Origin: Ereboglobus luteus | GTDB taxonomy: Bacteria; Verrucomicrobiota; Verrucomicrobiia; Opitutales; Opitutaceae | Reading direction: 5' to 3' | NCBI RefSeq assembly: GCF_003096195.1 | Contig: NZ_CP023004.1 | Location: forward strand, 3,452,501 to 3,516,500 | Length of the DNA stretch: 64,000 nucleotides | Shown: piece by piece, positions 34,929 through 43,566 of the stretch | How positions within the stretch are numbered: the stretch's first letter is position 1 | Layout of the letters: the number at the start of each line of letters is the position of its first letter | The notes under the pieces: generated by a model | What the model saw: the letters and a program-made list of their open reading frames with translations, nothing else | What the model was told of the DNA's origin: nothing | Databases searched by the model: none | Made by a program: the position numbers and the translations under genes

Positions 34929-36873
34929 GAGTGTCCTCCGTAAGAATTTCGTTTTTCACATAGCGGCGGAAATCTTCGGCGCTGGTGAAACAGCGATAGC
35001 CTGACTGGCTGGCGATCCCTATCGTTTCAGGGCTTTCGCCCAACAGCACGGCCACCGGCTGGCTGAGTTCTTCCTGGATGCCATTGGGCCAGGCGATGTC
35101 AAAGACGGCTTTCTGTTCGCCTGTGGCGGCATCGGCAAAGTCGAATGCTACCGTCCCGAGCGGGAGGTCTTGCTGCTGCATCCAGTGATTGAGTTCGTTG
35201 ATTTGCGCTTCTTCCTCGTTGTTGGCGATGCTACCGGGAGCCAAAGCGATGGGCGGCACCGTGGCGGTGGGGCCAGATAGCCACTTGGTGTCACCGTGCA
35301 GCAGTTCTTCCATGCGTTTGTTGAGTTCCGCCGCGAGCAGGATTTTTCGGGCTTCGAGGAATGCCGGGTAGTTTTCAATCTTCCATAGTGCAGGGTCGGC
35401 GGGAATCCACTGCGATGCCAAGGCTCCCGGATGCGCTTTTTCTATTTCGGGAAAATAGTTTTCGGGCAATCGGTCGCTGATATCGAGGTTGGTGTCTTTG
35501 GTGAGGAAGCAGAAGTTCGCCAGGGCATTCACGTCCGCACGCTTGAATTTGTGTTTATAGAGCTGCGCTTTGGGAAAGATGTGGTGCACTTCCAGCCGGC
35601 TCATCTTGCCGAGCAGGTTTGCCTTCAGCGGAAGTCCGGTGCCCCAGTCTTTCGACGCACCCATGCGGGTCAGCAAATAGAGCACAGGATAAAAACGGGC
35701 GCCGAGGCTCCAGCCGGTGAAATGTCCCGGTTCGGCGCGCAGCCCTCCATGCCAGAGGCGCAATTGCTCCAGTAATTTGTCCAGCCCGCCGTCCGCCCCT
35801 TCGAGTGCAGCCAGATCCTGATCGATGAATGATTCTGTTGAGCCTGAGAAGCGTCCCCACATGCCTGCCTGCACGAACCAAAAGAGCAGTTTGTCCCGGT
35901 CTTTCTCGTTCAGCGGTTTGGTCTGTTGATCGAGATAGCGCACCATGACCGGCACGCCAAAGCGTCCGAAGAAAACCTGATCATGATCCAAGCCCAGCCG
36001 CCCGCTGATCAGATTGAGGCTGGTGTCCACGTGCTTCGTTGCCCGCTTGAGGCCGTCCTGGATTTCCTCGGCATTCCGGTTGTGCAAAAACTGAAACTTC
36101 GCTTCTCCGGTCAGCGCGGTGTTGACCGAGCGGAGCAGCCAATCGAGGTTGAAATGGTAATCGGCTTTGGCCCATTCCTTGAGCTTCGACTTCATCGTGT
36201 CGCGGGCTTCCGGCCAATCGGCGCAAATCTTGGCAAGCGCCAGATCGCCTTTGGAGAGTTTTGTGCCGCCGCTGTTCACGCGGTTGAAAATATCCACCAC
36301 AATATCCAGCGTCTTGTCATTGCCGGTGACTTCCTCGATATGGAGATCTATGTCCGCAATGCCGAGAATGCGCGAAATGCGTGCGGAATACTTGACCGCG
36401 CGTGTGCCGATGGAGGGATGCTCGGCGAGCGATTCCACCAGTGTCTCATGCCCGGCTTGCCCTTGTTGCATCAGCGCCGAGACATCAATCCAAAGGGGAT
36501 CGTCCCGCATTTTGACAGGCTGGAAAAAAGAAAAGGTTTCTGTGTCGAGATGAAAGCGGAGTCCTGAAAAAGCAGCGGGATTTCCGTCGAAAAATTTCGG
36601 CGCCTTGCCGCGTGCGACACCGTAGAGCGAAGTCATGCGCTGCTGTCCGTCCAGTAGAAGCTTGACGACACCGGGAGCCAGCGGCCCCTCGCCGCGATGC
36701 GCGGCGGTTTTTGCTTCCGTTGCCCACACCAGCAACCCGCCAACCGGGTGCCGCCGGTAGAGCGAATCAAATAATCCTTTTACCTGGTCGCGATTCCAGA
36801 CGTAACCGCGTTGGAATTCGGGCAATGCCATGTGTCCGTTGTCAATATGGTCGAGGATGGTGGAGATTTTCAT
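34921..36873 (-). CDS. DUF262-DUF1524 (GmrSD/SspE-like) nuclease embedded in the type I R-M operon
   Basis: 650 residues. The N-terminal DUF262 half has [11 protein letters not shown] (17-27), [13 protein letters not shown] (72-84; the DGQQR nucleotide-binding motif) and [20 protein letters not shown] (197-216). The C-terminal half has an HNH nuclease, [15 protein letters not shown] (428-442) and the later [15 protein letters not shown] (450-464). A further C-terminal domain of about 110 residues ([20 protein letters not shown], then [15 protein letters not shown]) follows. GmrSD and SspE of this class attack modified phage DNA or need host DNA modification. Its ATG overlaps the hsdS stop by 4 bp and its stop overlaps hsdR by 8 bp, so it is built into the operon. 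Target specificity is unknown. Confidence 0.9.
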   Translation of the reverse strand: MKISTILDHIDNGHMALPEFQRGYVWNRDQVKGLFDSLYRRHPVGGLLVWATEAKTAAHRGEGPLAPGVVKLLLDGQQRMTSLYGVARGKAPKFFDGNPAAFSGLRFHLDTETFSFFQPVKMRDDPLWIDVSALMQQGQAGHETLVESLAEHPSIGTRAVKYSARISRILGIADIDLHIEEVTGNDKTLDIVVDIFNRVNSGGTKLSKGDLALAKICADWPEARDTMKSKLKEWAKADYHFNLDWLLRSVNTALTGEAKFQFLHNRNAEEIQDGLKRATKHVDTSLNLISGRLGLDHDQVFFGRFGVPVMVRYLDQQTKPLNEKDRDKLLFWFVQAGMWGRFSGSTESFIDQDLAALEGADGGLDKLLEQLRLWHGGLRAEPGHFTGWSLGARFYPVLYLLTRMGASKDWGTGLPLKANLLGKMSRLEVHHIFPKAQLYKHKFKRADVNALANFCFLTKDTNLDISDRLPENYFPEIEKAHPGALASQWIPADPALWKIENYPAFLEARKILLAAELNKRMEELLHGDTKWLSGPTATVPPIALAPGSIANNEEEAQINELNHWMQQQDLPLGTVAFDFADAATGEQKAVFDIAWPNGIQEELSQPVAVLLGESPETIGIASQSGYRCFTSAEDFRRYVKNEILTEDTHA

Positions 36874-38105
36874 AGTAAGCGGATTCTTCCGGTTAAAAGT
36901 TCCTGCATCATGGCTTGCTTGAGGGCGCGGGTCTTTTCCCGCCGTTGTTCCAACGCTGCCAGTTCCGCGTCCATGTCCGTCAGCACGGTGGCGATGGCGG
37001 TTTGTTCAGGGAGGGAGGAGGGAGCGAGAAATGAAAAACTCACGAAGTCTTTTTGGTAGAGATGGGAAATTGTTGAACCGGCTTGGAGCTTGGTGAGGAA
37101 CTCTTCAAAGATGCGAGACGTGAGAACATAGTAGAAAAAACGCGGGTTGTAGGCCTCGTCTTTGGGGCGAATTACAAACACACCGCTGTTGAGCGTCGCG
37201 GGTTTGGAAAGTGACTCAACGAACGCAACTTTTCCGATTGTCCCATCCTTCGTGAGCAAAATGTCATTCGGGCGCAGTTGGATGTTTCGGTCCTGCGTAT
37301 AACGTTCGGCAGTGACATGACAGCAGCTCGACCAAGCAATGTGCCCATCAGAAAAGTCAGTTCCCGTGACGAGGAAGTAGTCACCTGTTTTCAGATACTC
37401 CGCTGTTGTGAGTCCTTGCCAGCCGATGCGAGCCTTCAACGTCGAGTCGTCCGCCATGTTCAAACGATTCCACTCACCGTGGAAGCCGGGGAGGCGGGTT
37501 TGACCGGTGAGGAGTTGCTGCATAGCGGCCTGTTTGAAGTCGCGCTTCTTGGCGATGAGTTGGTTCAGCCCGTGCAGCAGTCCATCCACATCGCTCAGCG
37601 CCTCCGCAATGGCGCGTTGTTCGGGGAGAGCGGGAACGGGAATGAGAATCTTGGTCTTTAGATTATCATTGTATAGTCGCGCTACTGTGCCTCCGTGAGA
37701 AAATGACCACTTAGTAACTTGATAACGATGCCAAAGGTAAGCATTAGTTGCCTTCGACTCGTCGTTATCAATCCAAACAATGTTACTGTCCTGAAAGTAG
37801 GCGGGGGAGCCGTCATAGATCACAGTTCTTCCGATTGTTCCTGCAGCTGAAATCAATATGTCGCCTTTTTTCGGAAACGAATACTTCCGCTTAAACTCAT
37901 CAAACAGGGATTGAGAGATGAAAGCATCTGCATCACCGCCGAAAGTGCCGATTTTGAAGAATGGAACGTCTCCGTATTCTCGGGTTTGGTGCTTAAGCAC
38001 ACGTTTACACATACGGACGCCACCGATCTCTCCAAGCGGCTTCACCTCCCAATCCTCCGGGATGACACCCACCTCGGTCTGTTTGTAGTCCGGTTTCACT
38101 TCCAT
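36870..38105 (-). CDS. hsdS: Type I restriction-modification specificity subunit S
   Basis: 411 residues from ATG 38105, inside the end of hsdM. Two target-recognition domains: the first from about 15 to 200 (VIPEDWEVKPLGEIG, then GDILISAAGTIGRTVI), the second from about 225 to 380 (DYFLVTGTDFSDGHIAWSSC, then LLTKDGTIGKVAFVES). Each is followed by a conserved helical spacer (LPEQRAIAEALSDVDGLLHG and LPEQTAIATVLTDMDAELAA), as in all HsdS proteins. The tail GRIRLL is typical. The recognised bipartite DNA sequence cannot be read from protein. The ATGA overlap couples it to the nuclease gene. Confidence 0.92.
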   Translation of the reverse strand: MEVKPDYKQTEVGVIPEDWEVKPLGEIGGVRMCKRVLKHQTREYGDVPFFKIGTFGGDADAFISQSLFDEFKRKYSFPKKGDILISAAGTIGRTVIYDGSPAYFQDSNIVWIDNDESKATNAYLWHRYQVTKWSFSHGGTVARLYNDNLKTKILIPVPALPEQRAIAEALSDVDGLLHGLNQLIAKKRDFKQAAMQQLLTGQTRLPGFHGEWNRLNMADDSTLKARIGWQGLTTAEYLKTGDYFLVTGTDFSDGHIAWSSCCHVTAERYTQDRNIQLRPNDILLTKDGTIGKVAFVESLSKPATLNSGVFVIRPKDEAYNPRFFYYVLTSRIFEEFLTKLQAGSTISHLYQKDFVSFSFLAPSSLPEQTAIATVLTDMDAELAALEQRREKTRALKQAMMQELLTGRIRLL

Positions 38106-40591
38106 ATGGCCCCCATTTTTTTGAGGTGTTCGTCCACTTTGGCGGCGAGCGTTGCCACGTCGTCGGTGAGTTGCGGCAGCGGGGTGGCGTAGCGTTCGGC
38201 GAGCTGGCGGATGCGGAGGGTGAGGGTTTGCGAGACGCGGTCGATTTCGCCCTGCACGGCGGCGGCAATCGTCGCCAGCCATTTGTCGTCAACGACGAGG
38301 GTCTTGATCTCGTCCTCGGTGAGCACGGGATATTTGGCGTCGATTTTGTTTTCGAGGTTTTCCTGCGCGGCTTTGAGCCGGGTCTTGGCGGTAGCTTGCT
38401 GGTCGAGCAGCGCGGCGTAGTCTTCGAGGGCTTGGCGTTCTTCGGCGTCGTCCGGGTCATGCCCGATTTCCTTGAGGCGGGCTTTCACGGCCTTGGCGGT
38501 GATTTTCTGTTTCTCGCCTTCGCCTTCGATGACTTCCGCAAGCAGACCTTCCTCGCCGCTTTGTTCTTCGCGTTTTTCGTCGAGCTGCTGCTCGATGTTG
38601 GCGAGTTCGGCCTCGAGGGCGGCGGTAGCATCGCGCTCGGCGGTGAAGTAGCGGGCGATGAGGAGGGCGGCGGGGATGAGGTCGGACTTGAAGCGGCGTT
38701 TGCCTTTCTTGAAGTCCTCCTTCTCGGGCCAGACGAGTTTGCCCTCCTTGTTTTTGATCTGCTTGATTTCGCGGGGCAAGACGCCGTCCCGCCAGCCGAC
38801 ATCGGCAATAAGGTAGCAATCATCCTTCATAGTGGCGTCCCAGTAGTCCATGAGGTGCTGGTAAACGTCGTAGGCGTCGAGCAGCGGCGCGGTTTTGAAG
38901 GTGGCGAGCAGGTTTTCGACGATGGTTTCGATGAGCGGCTTGGGATGGCTGTCCCGGTCGAAGCCTTTGAGCAGCGGAAGGGTGTCCGTTTGCCATTGCG
39001 CGAGGATATTGCCGGCTTTGGCGGTAAAGGCGGTGAACTCGCCGTGGCCTAAAATGGCTGGCTTCACCTCGGCGACGGGGTGCTTGAGCGTGACGTAGCC
39101 GGGGCGATTGAATTGCGCAAAGAGGGCGGCGCGCAGGCCGGGCATGATTTTCCAATAATGGTCGAGCGCAACGATGTCGCGCTCCGGGATGCCGCCGCGT
39201 AGATGGCCGTCGATGTCCTGCAAGTCCTCCGGCTCGGTGCTGTCGATGTAGCGCGGGAGGTTGAGGTTGTAGTCGTTTTTAGGGTCGGCGATTTCGTCAA
39301 CGGGCACCATGCGGGCGTAGCGCCGGTCGCTTTCGTCCTGCCGGGTGAAGGTGTCCACGATTTTGTGGATGTCCTGCTCGCGGAGGCGGTTTTTCGGGCC
39401 GTCTTTTCTGAAGCCCTTGGAGGCGTCGATCATGAAGACGCCCTTGCGTGCGGCGGCGTTTTCCTTGTCGAGCACGATGATGCAGGCGGGGATGCCCGTG
39501 CCGTAAAAGAGATTGGCGGGCAGGCCGATGATGGCCTTGAGGTAGCCGGAGCGGACAAGTTGCCGCCGAATGGCGGCTTCGGCATTGCCACGGAAGAGGA
39601 CGCCGTGCGGGAGAATGCACGCGCCTTTGCCTGTGCTTTTCAGGGAGCGGATGATGTGGAGCAGGTAGGCGTAGTCGCCCTGTTTTTGGGGCGGCACACC
39701 CCAGGCGAAGCGCTGGAAGCAGTCGCCGCCGCCGCTCTCTCCCAGCGTGAGGCCGGTGGACCAAGCTTTGTCGGAGAAGGGTGGATTGGCGACCACGTAG
39801 TCGTAGGCGCGGAGCTGCTCGCCGTCCTTGAACTTGGGGTCGCAGAGGGTGTTGCCCGATAGAATGGTGGCGGTCGGGAAGTCATGCAGAATCATGTTCA
39901 TGCGGGCGAGGCCCGCGGTGGTCACGTCCTTCTCCTGTCCTTCGAGGGTGATGCGCTTGCCCGCCTCGGCGGCGACTTTCAGCAGCAGCGAGCCGGAGCC
40001 GCAGGTGGGGTCGTAGGCTGTGGTGCCGGCCTTGGAGTTGGCGGGGGAGATGCCGATGAGTTTCGCCATAATGCGGCTGACTTCGGACGGGGTGTAGAAT
40101 TGTCCCTTACTCTTGCCACTCTCGCTGGCGAAGTGCCGCATGAGGTATTCGTAGGCATCGCCGAGGATGTCGTCGTTTTCGGCGCGGTTTTTTGAGAAAT
40201 CGAGCGCGGGGTTTTCAAAAATGGCAATGAGGTTGCCCAGCTTCTCGACCTTTTGCGCGCCGGCGCCGAGTTTGTTGGAGTCGTTGAAATCGGGGAAATC
40301 GCTGCGGGCGAGGCGCGAGTTGGCGTCGATGAGCGGCTGGATGACCTGCGTGTTGATAAGATTGCCGATGTCGGGGTTGCCCTTGAGCGCGACCATGTCC
40401 TCGAAGCCCGCACCCTTCGGAATGACGACCGGCGGTTCGAATCCGTCGTAGTCGCCGTATTTGTCGGAGACATATTTGATGAAGAGCATGAACAGGACGT
40501 AGTCCTTGTATTGGCTGGCATCCATCCCCCCGCGCAGTTCATCGCAGGAGGCCCAGAGAGAGGAATAGAGGTCGGATTTTTTGATAGCCAT
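38096..40591 (-). CDS. hsdM: Type I DNA methyltransferase M subunit
   Basis: 831 residues, long for the family (usual about 500-550) because of a C-terminal extension of some 250 residues that is coiled-coil and charged (EAELANIEQQLDEKREEQSG). N-terminal helical domain MAIKKSDLYSSLWASCDELR. N6-adenine methyltransferase motifs: I, DPTCGSGS (194-201); IV, NPPF (269-272). The GKSKGQFYTPSEVSRIM stretch (159-175) is the usual lead to motif I. It methylates adenines at the HsdS target. It begins the operon and its end overlaps hsdS by 10 bp. Confidence 0.93.
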   Translation of the reverse strand: MAIKKSDLYSSLWASCDELRGGMDASQYKDYVLFMLFIKYVSDKYGDYDGFEPPVVIPKGAGFEDMVALKGNPDIGNLINTQVIQPLIDANSRLARSDFPDFNDSNKLGAGAQKVEKLGNLIAIFENPALDFSKNRAENDDILGDAYEYLMRHFASESGKSKGQFYTPSEVSRIMAKLIGISPANSKAGTTAYDPTCGSGSLLLKVAAEAGKRITLEGQEKDVTTAGLARMNMILHDFPTATILSGNTLCDPKFKDGEQLRAYDYVVANPPFSDKAWSTGLTLGESGGGDCFQRFAWGVPPQKQGDYAYLLHIIRSLKSTGKGACILPHGVLFRGNAEAAIRRQLVRSGYLKAIIGLPANLFYGTGIPACIIVLDKENAAARKGVFMIDASKGFRKDGPKNRLREQDIHKIVDTFTRQDESDRRYARMVPVDEIADPKNDYNLNLPRYIDSTEPEDLQDIDGHLRGGIPERDIVALDHYWKIMPGLRAALFAQFNRPGYVTLKHPVAEVKPAILGHGEFTAFTAKAGNILAQWQTDTLPLLKGFDRDSHPKPLIETIVENLLATFKTAPLLDAYDVYQHLMDYWDATMKDDCYLIADVGWRDGVLPREIKQIKNKEGKLVWPEKEDFKKGKRRFKSDLIPAALLIARYFTAERDATAALEAELANIEQQLDEKREEQSGEEGLLAEVIEGEGEKQKITAKAVKARLKEIGHDPDDAEERQALEDYAALLDQQATAKTRLKAAQENLENKIDAKYPVLTEDEIKTLVVDDKWLATIAAAVQGEIDRVSQTLTLRIRQLAERYATPLPQLTDDVATLAAKVDEHLKKMGAIWK

Positions 40592-40667
40592 AAATCAGTT
40601 TAAAAGAAGGTTAAGAAAAACTACCAGCGGGTTGTTTGTCGAAATTGATGCAACGAATGGCCGCTTC

Positions 40668-40784
40668 TTAACCGACGGCTTTGTAAACGTCGCAGTCTAG
40701 GGAGTCTTCGCTTTTCGAGTCGCGGAAAGAGTTGTCGAGCTCGTCGAGGAATTGCTGTTCTTCGTTGGTGGTGTGTTTGCTCAC
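40668..40784 (-). CDS. Possible short acidic ORF upstream of hsdM
   Basis: 38 residues from GTG 40784 (SKHTTNEEQQFLDELDNSFR, then DSKSEDSLDCDVYKAVG). It is acidic, with a convincing protein-like pattern on the minus strand, 76 bp upstream of hsdM. No strong ribosome site is visible and no family is recognised. It may be a leader peptide or small regulator of the operon, or chance. Confidence 0.35.
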   Translation of the reverse strand: MSKHTTNEEQQFLDELDNSFRDSKSEDSLDCDVYKAVG

Positions 40785-40938
40785 AGGAAAAAATGATGCG
40801 GGGATTAAGCCTCGGGTATTTCGCCAAGGCAAAATGCTTTGCACCTTTTTAGCAAAAGATTTTTAGGCGAAAATAGGCTTCGCTCCTGCACTCACTCAAC
40901 CCGCAAATCCGCCGGGTGTTGGTTTGGTCGCGCTGGCG

Positions 40939-41847
40939 TCAGCCGTCTTTGCGCAAGGCGCGCGGGGGCAGCCAGGCGCCGGCGTTTTCGCAGACGCGGG
41001 CGGCGAAGTCGCTGCCGCATTGGGCCGCCTCGCGGCTCGAGAGGCCGCGCAGGCAGCCGTCGATGAAACCCGCCGAGAAGGCGTCGCCCGCGCCGACGGT
41101 GTCGATGATTCTTTCGGCGGGCGAGGCGGGGACGCGGACCGGTTCGACTCCTTTGTCGAATACATCGGCGCCGGCGGGGCCTTTTGTGAGCAGCAGAGTG
41201 CGCACCGGGTGGCGCGCGAAGACGGCGTCGGCGAAGGCGCGCTCCTCCGTTGGCAGGCCGAGCCATGAGGCGAGCAGCGGCAGTTCCTCGTGGTTGAGTT
41301 TGAGGATGTCCGCGTGCGCAAGCGAGTCGCGCAGCACGTCCGCGCTCGGCCAGGGTTCGCGCAGGTTTGCATCGAAGAAACGCATGCAATTCGCGGGGAT
41401 GGTTTGCAGGAGTTTTTTCAGCGTCGCGCGGGATTCCCCTGAGCGTTGCGCGAGCGAGCCGAAATAAAATGCAGCCGCGCACGACGCCGTTTTGGCGAGC
41501 TCCGATGTGAGCGCGATGTGGTCCCATGCGGTGTTTTCGCGAATCCGATACGCGGGGATGCCCGTGCCGGTGATTGTGACATCGACCGCGCCCGTGGGCG
41601 CGCCGGCGATCACTTGCACGTGCGTGGTCGGGAAATCGCGCTCGCACAGGAGCTCGAGCATATCGTGTCCGGGCTCGTCGTCGCCCACGGCGCTCGCGAG
41701 GAGACAGTGCGCGCCGATCGCGTGCGCGAGCACGGCGACGTTTGCGGGCGCGCCGCCGGGGCGGGCGCCCGCGGGCAGCATGTCCCACAGGATTTCGCCA
41801 AAGACGAGCAGCGGCGGTTTGCAGGGGATTTTGTCGTTTGTGTTCAT
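40939..41847 (-). CDS. Fructokinase-like PfkB sugar kinase
   Basis: 302 residues. The start LLVFGEILWDMLPAGARPGG (about 13-32) followed by APANVAVLAHAIGA is PfkB signature 1 territory. The C-terminal ATP site is DTVGAGDAFSAGFIDG (about 249-264), with the catalytic Asp of GAGD. The position between a sugar porter and a GH32 hydrolase locus points to fructose as substrate (fructose to fructose 6-phosphate). Cytoplasmic. Length and motifs are complete. It is transcribed in the same direction as the porter and hydrolase genes. Confidence 0.85.
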   Translation of the reverse strand: MNTNDKIPCKPPLLVFGEILWDMLPAGARPGGAPANVAVLAHAIGAHCLLASAVGDDEPGHDMLELLCERDFPTTHVQVIAGAPTGAVDVTITGTGIPAYRIRENTAWDHIALTSELAKTASCAAAFYFGSLAQRSGESRATLKKLLQTIPANCMRFFDANLREPWPSADVLRDSLAHADILKLNHEELPLLASWLGLPTEERAFADAVFARHPVRTLLLTKGPAGADVFDKGVEPVRVPASPAERIIDTVGAGDAFSAGFIDGCLRGLSSREAAQCGSDFAARVCENAGAWLPPRALRKDG

Positions 41848-41896
41848 TCGTGTTTGCTTTCCCGGGAGCTATTTCGAATTAAAATTTCCGGATTTT

Positions 41897-41998
41897 TTAA
41901 CCGCAGATGGACACAAATAACCGCAGATGCGAAAAACAATGTGTGTCGCGGTTCGATGGTTTGGATATCTGTGTCCATCTGCGTTTATCTGCGGTTAA
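41897..41998. repeat. Palindromic intergenic repeat, TTAACCGCAGAT type
   Basis: Outer arms TTAACCGCAGAT (41897-41908) and ATCTGCGGTTAA (41987-41998) match perfectly; further in, GATGGACAC pairs with GTGTCCATC. The right arm overlaps the last codons of the sugar porter. Similar in design to the 23092 repeat. Confidence 0.82.
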
Positions 41999-43418
41999 GG
42001 ATGAAAACCCGGGCGTCGCAAGCGACGTCCCTAAGGGATTTATTTTTTCCGGACAGGCGTTTTTGAATTTCCTCAAGGGGCACGCCCTTGGTCTCGGGAT
42101 ACCAGCGCAGCACGACGGTGACTTGCAGCACCATCATGGCCGCGAAGAAATAAAACGGAATGCCCGCGCCGGGTTCGCCGGCGTTTTTGGCGAACACGGG
42201 GAACAGCCACGAGATCGCCGCCGCCATGATCCAGTGTGTCGAGCTGCCGAGCACCTGACCTTTTGAGCGCACCTGGTTCGGAAAAACCTCGCTGATGAAC
42301 ACCCAGATGACCGCGCCCTGTCCGAAGGCGTGGCAGGCGATGTATCCGACGAGCAGCCAGACAAGCGCGCCTTGGTATTGGTTGATTGTGAAAATCCACG
42401 CCACGCCGAGCAGGCACAATCCGGTGCCGATCGCGCCGCCGAGGAGCAGCGTCTTGCGGCCCACGCGGTCGATGATCGCCATGCCGAGCATGGTGAAGAC
42501 GAGATTGGTCGCGCCGATGAACACGGATTGCAGGTCGCCGGAAACCTTGTCGAAACCGGCCATGCCGAAAATGGGGCTTAGGTAGTAGAGCAGGGCGTTG
42601 ATGCCGTCGAGCTGGTTGAACATCGCGACCGAGACGGCGAGAAAAACGGGCAGCGCGTGGATGCGCCGGAAGAGCGGCTCGGAGATTTTTTTCGCGCCGG
42701 TTTCCTCATCGAGCGAGGCTTGAATGGTCGCGACTTGCGCGGCGGGATTTTCGACGCCGGTTTCGGCGAACACGTGCGAGGCCTCGTCGGCGCGTCCGCG
42801 CATGATGAGCCAGCGCGGGCTTTCGGGAATGTTGCGCAGGAGCAGCCAGAACAGGAGCGCGGGTAACGCCTCGACGCCGAGTTTCCAGCGCCACTCGGCC
42901 GCGCCGAAATCAACGAGCCCGAGCAGATAGTTCGACAGATACGCGACGAGGATGCCGAGCACGATGTTGAACTGGAAAAACGCGCCCAACCGCCCGCGCC
43001 AGCGCGCCGGCGAGATCTCCGCGAGATACAGAGGGCAGATCACCGTCGAGCCGCCGATGCCCAGGCCGCCGATGACGCGAAACACGATCAGCGACCAAAA
43101 ATCCCATGCGAACGCGCAGCCGGCCGCCGACACAAAAAACAACACGCCGGCCCATTGCAGGCAACGCTTGCGACCCAGCGCGTCGCTCGGGCGCGCGGCG
43201 AGAAGCGCGCCGATCACGGTGCCGATGAGCGCGGAAGCGGTCATGAAGCCCTGCGTGAATCCGCTGAGTTGGAACAGTTCCTTGAGCTGGTTTTGCGCGC
43301 CGGAAATGACGACGGTGTCGAAACCGAACAGGAGCCCGCCGAGCGCGGCCACGAGCGAGCAGCGAAGCAGGAACGAATTGGGCGAGGCAGTTTTGTCTTG
43401 GGTTGATGAGGCGGTCAT
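41985..43418 (-). CDS. MFS sugar porter
   Basis: 477 residues from ATG 43418; the longer frame to 43505 reaches into the flanking repeat and is rejected. Twelve membrane segments. Sugar porter signatures: GGLLFGFDTVVISGA (about 25-39) and DALGRKRCLQ (motif after TM2), then SPRWLIMRGR ahead of the central loop, and GQGAVIWVFISEVFPNQVRS near TM10-11, ending PETKGVPLEEI. Import of fructose, sucrose or related sugars by proton symport is likely from context. The last residues run into the palindromic repeat, which may have altered the natural C-terminus. Confidence 0.9.
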   Translation of the reverse strand: MTASSTQDKTASPNSFLLRCSLVAALGGLLFGFDTVVISGAQNQLKELFQLSGFTQGFMTASALIGTVIGALLAARPSDALGRKRCLQWAGVLFFVSAAGCAFAWDFWSLIVFRVIGGLGIGGSTVICPLYLAEISPARWRGRLGAFFQFNIVLGILVAYLSNYLLGLVDFGAAEWRWKLGVEALPALLFWLLLRNIPESPRWLIMRGRADEASHVFAETGVENPAAQVATIQASLDEETGAKKISEPLFRRIHALPVFLAVSVAMFNQLDGINALLYYLSPIFGMAGFDKVSGDLQSVFIGATNLVFTMLGMAIIDRVGRKTLLLGGAIGTGLCLLGVAWIFTINQYQGALVWLLVGYIACHAFGQGAVIWVFISEVFPNQVRSKGQVLGSSTHWIMAAAISWLFPVFAKNAGEPGAGIPFYFFAAMMVLQVTVVLRWYPETKGVPLEEIQKRLSGKNKSLRDVACDARVFILNRR

Positions 43419-43468
43419 GGGTTTCGAGGGGATGTTAAAGCATTTTGGGAAAATAGTGCGGTGCCTTT

Positions 43469-43543
43469 GGTAGGGCGGTCTCGCCGAGGCCGCCGCGTTT
43501 GTCATCCGAAAATTCTCGGCGCGCTCGGCGAGCGTGCCCTACC
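43469..43543. repeat. Palindromic intergenic repeat, GGTAGGGC type
   Basis: Left arm GGTAGGGCGGTCTCGCCGAG (43469-43488), right arm CTCGGCGAGCGTGCCCTACC (43524-43543); 17 of 20 bases pair. Located between the sugar porter start and the hydrolase stop. Confidence 0.78.
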
Positions 43544-43566
43544 CAATGCGGATGGAGTTCCATTGA

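Noticed and set aside
32772-34943. A 723-codon open frame on the plus strand, opposite hsdR
   Set aside because: It is antisense to a gene with clear type I restriction motifs. The GC-biased third codon positions of hsdR leave the opposite strand open by chance. Its protein shows no fold or motif.
31124-40591. BREX, DISARM or Dnd/Ssp system
   Set aside because: The hsdM, hsdS and hsdR genes are all canonical type I subunits. No pglZ, brxL, drm, dndCDE or sspBCD gene is present; only the DUF262-DUF1524 protein recalls SspE.
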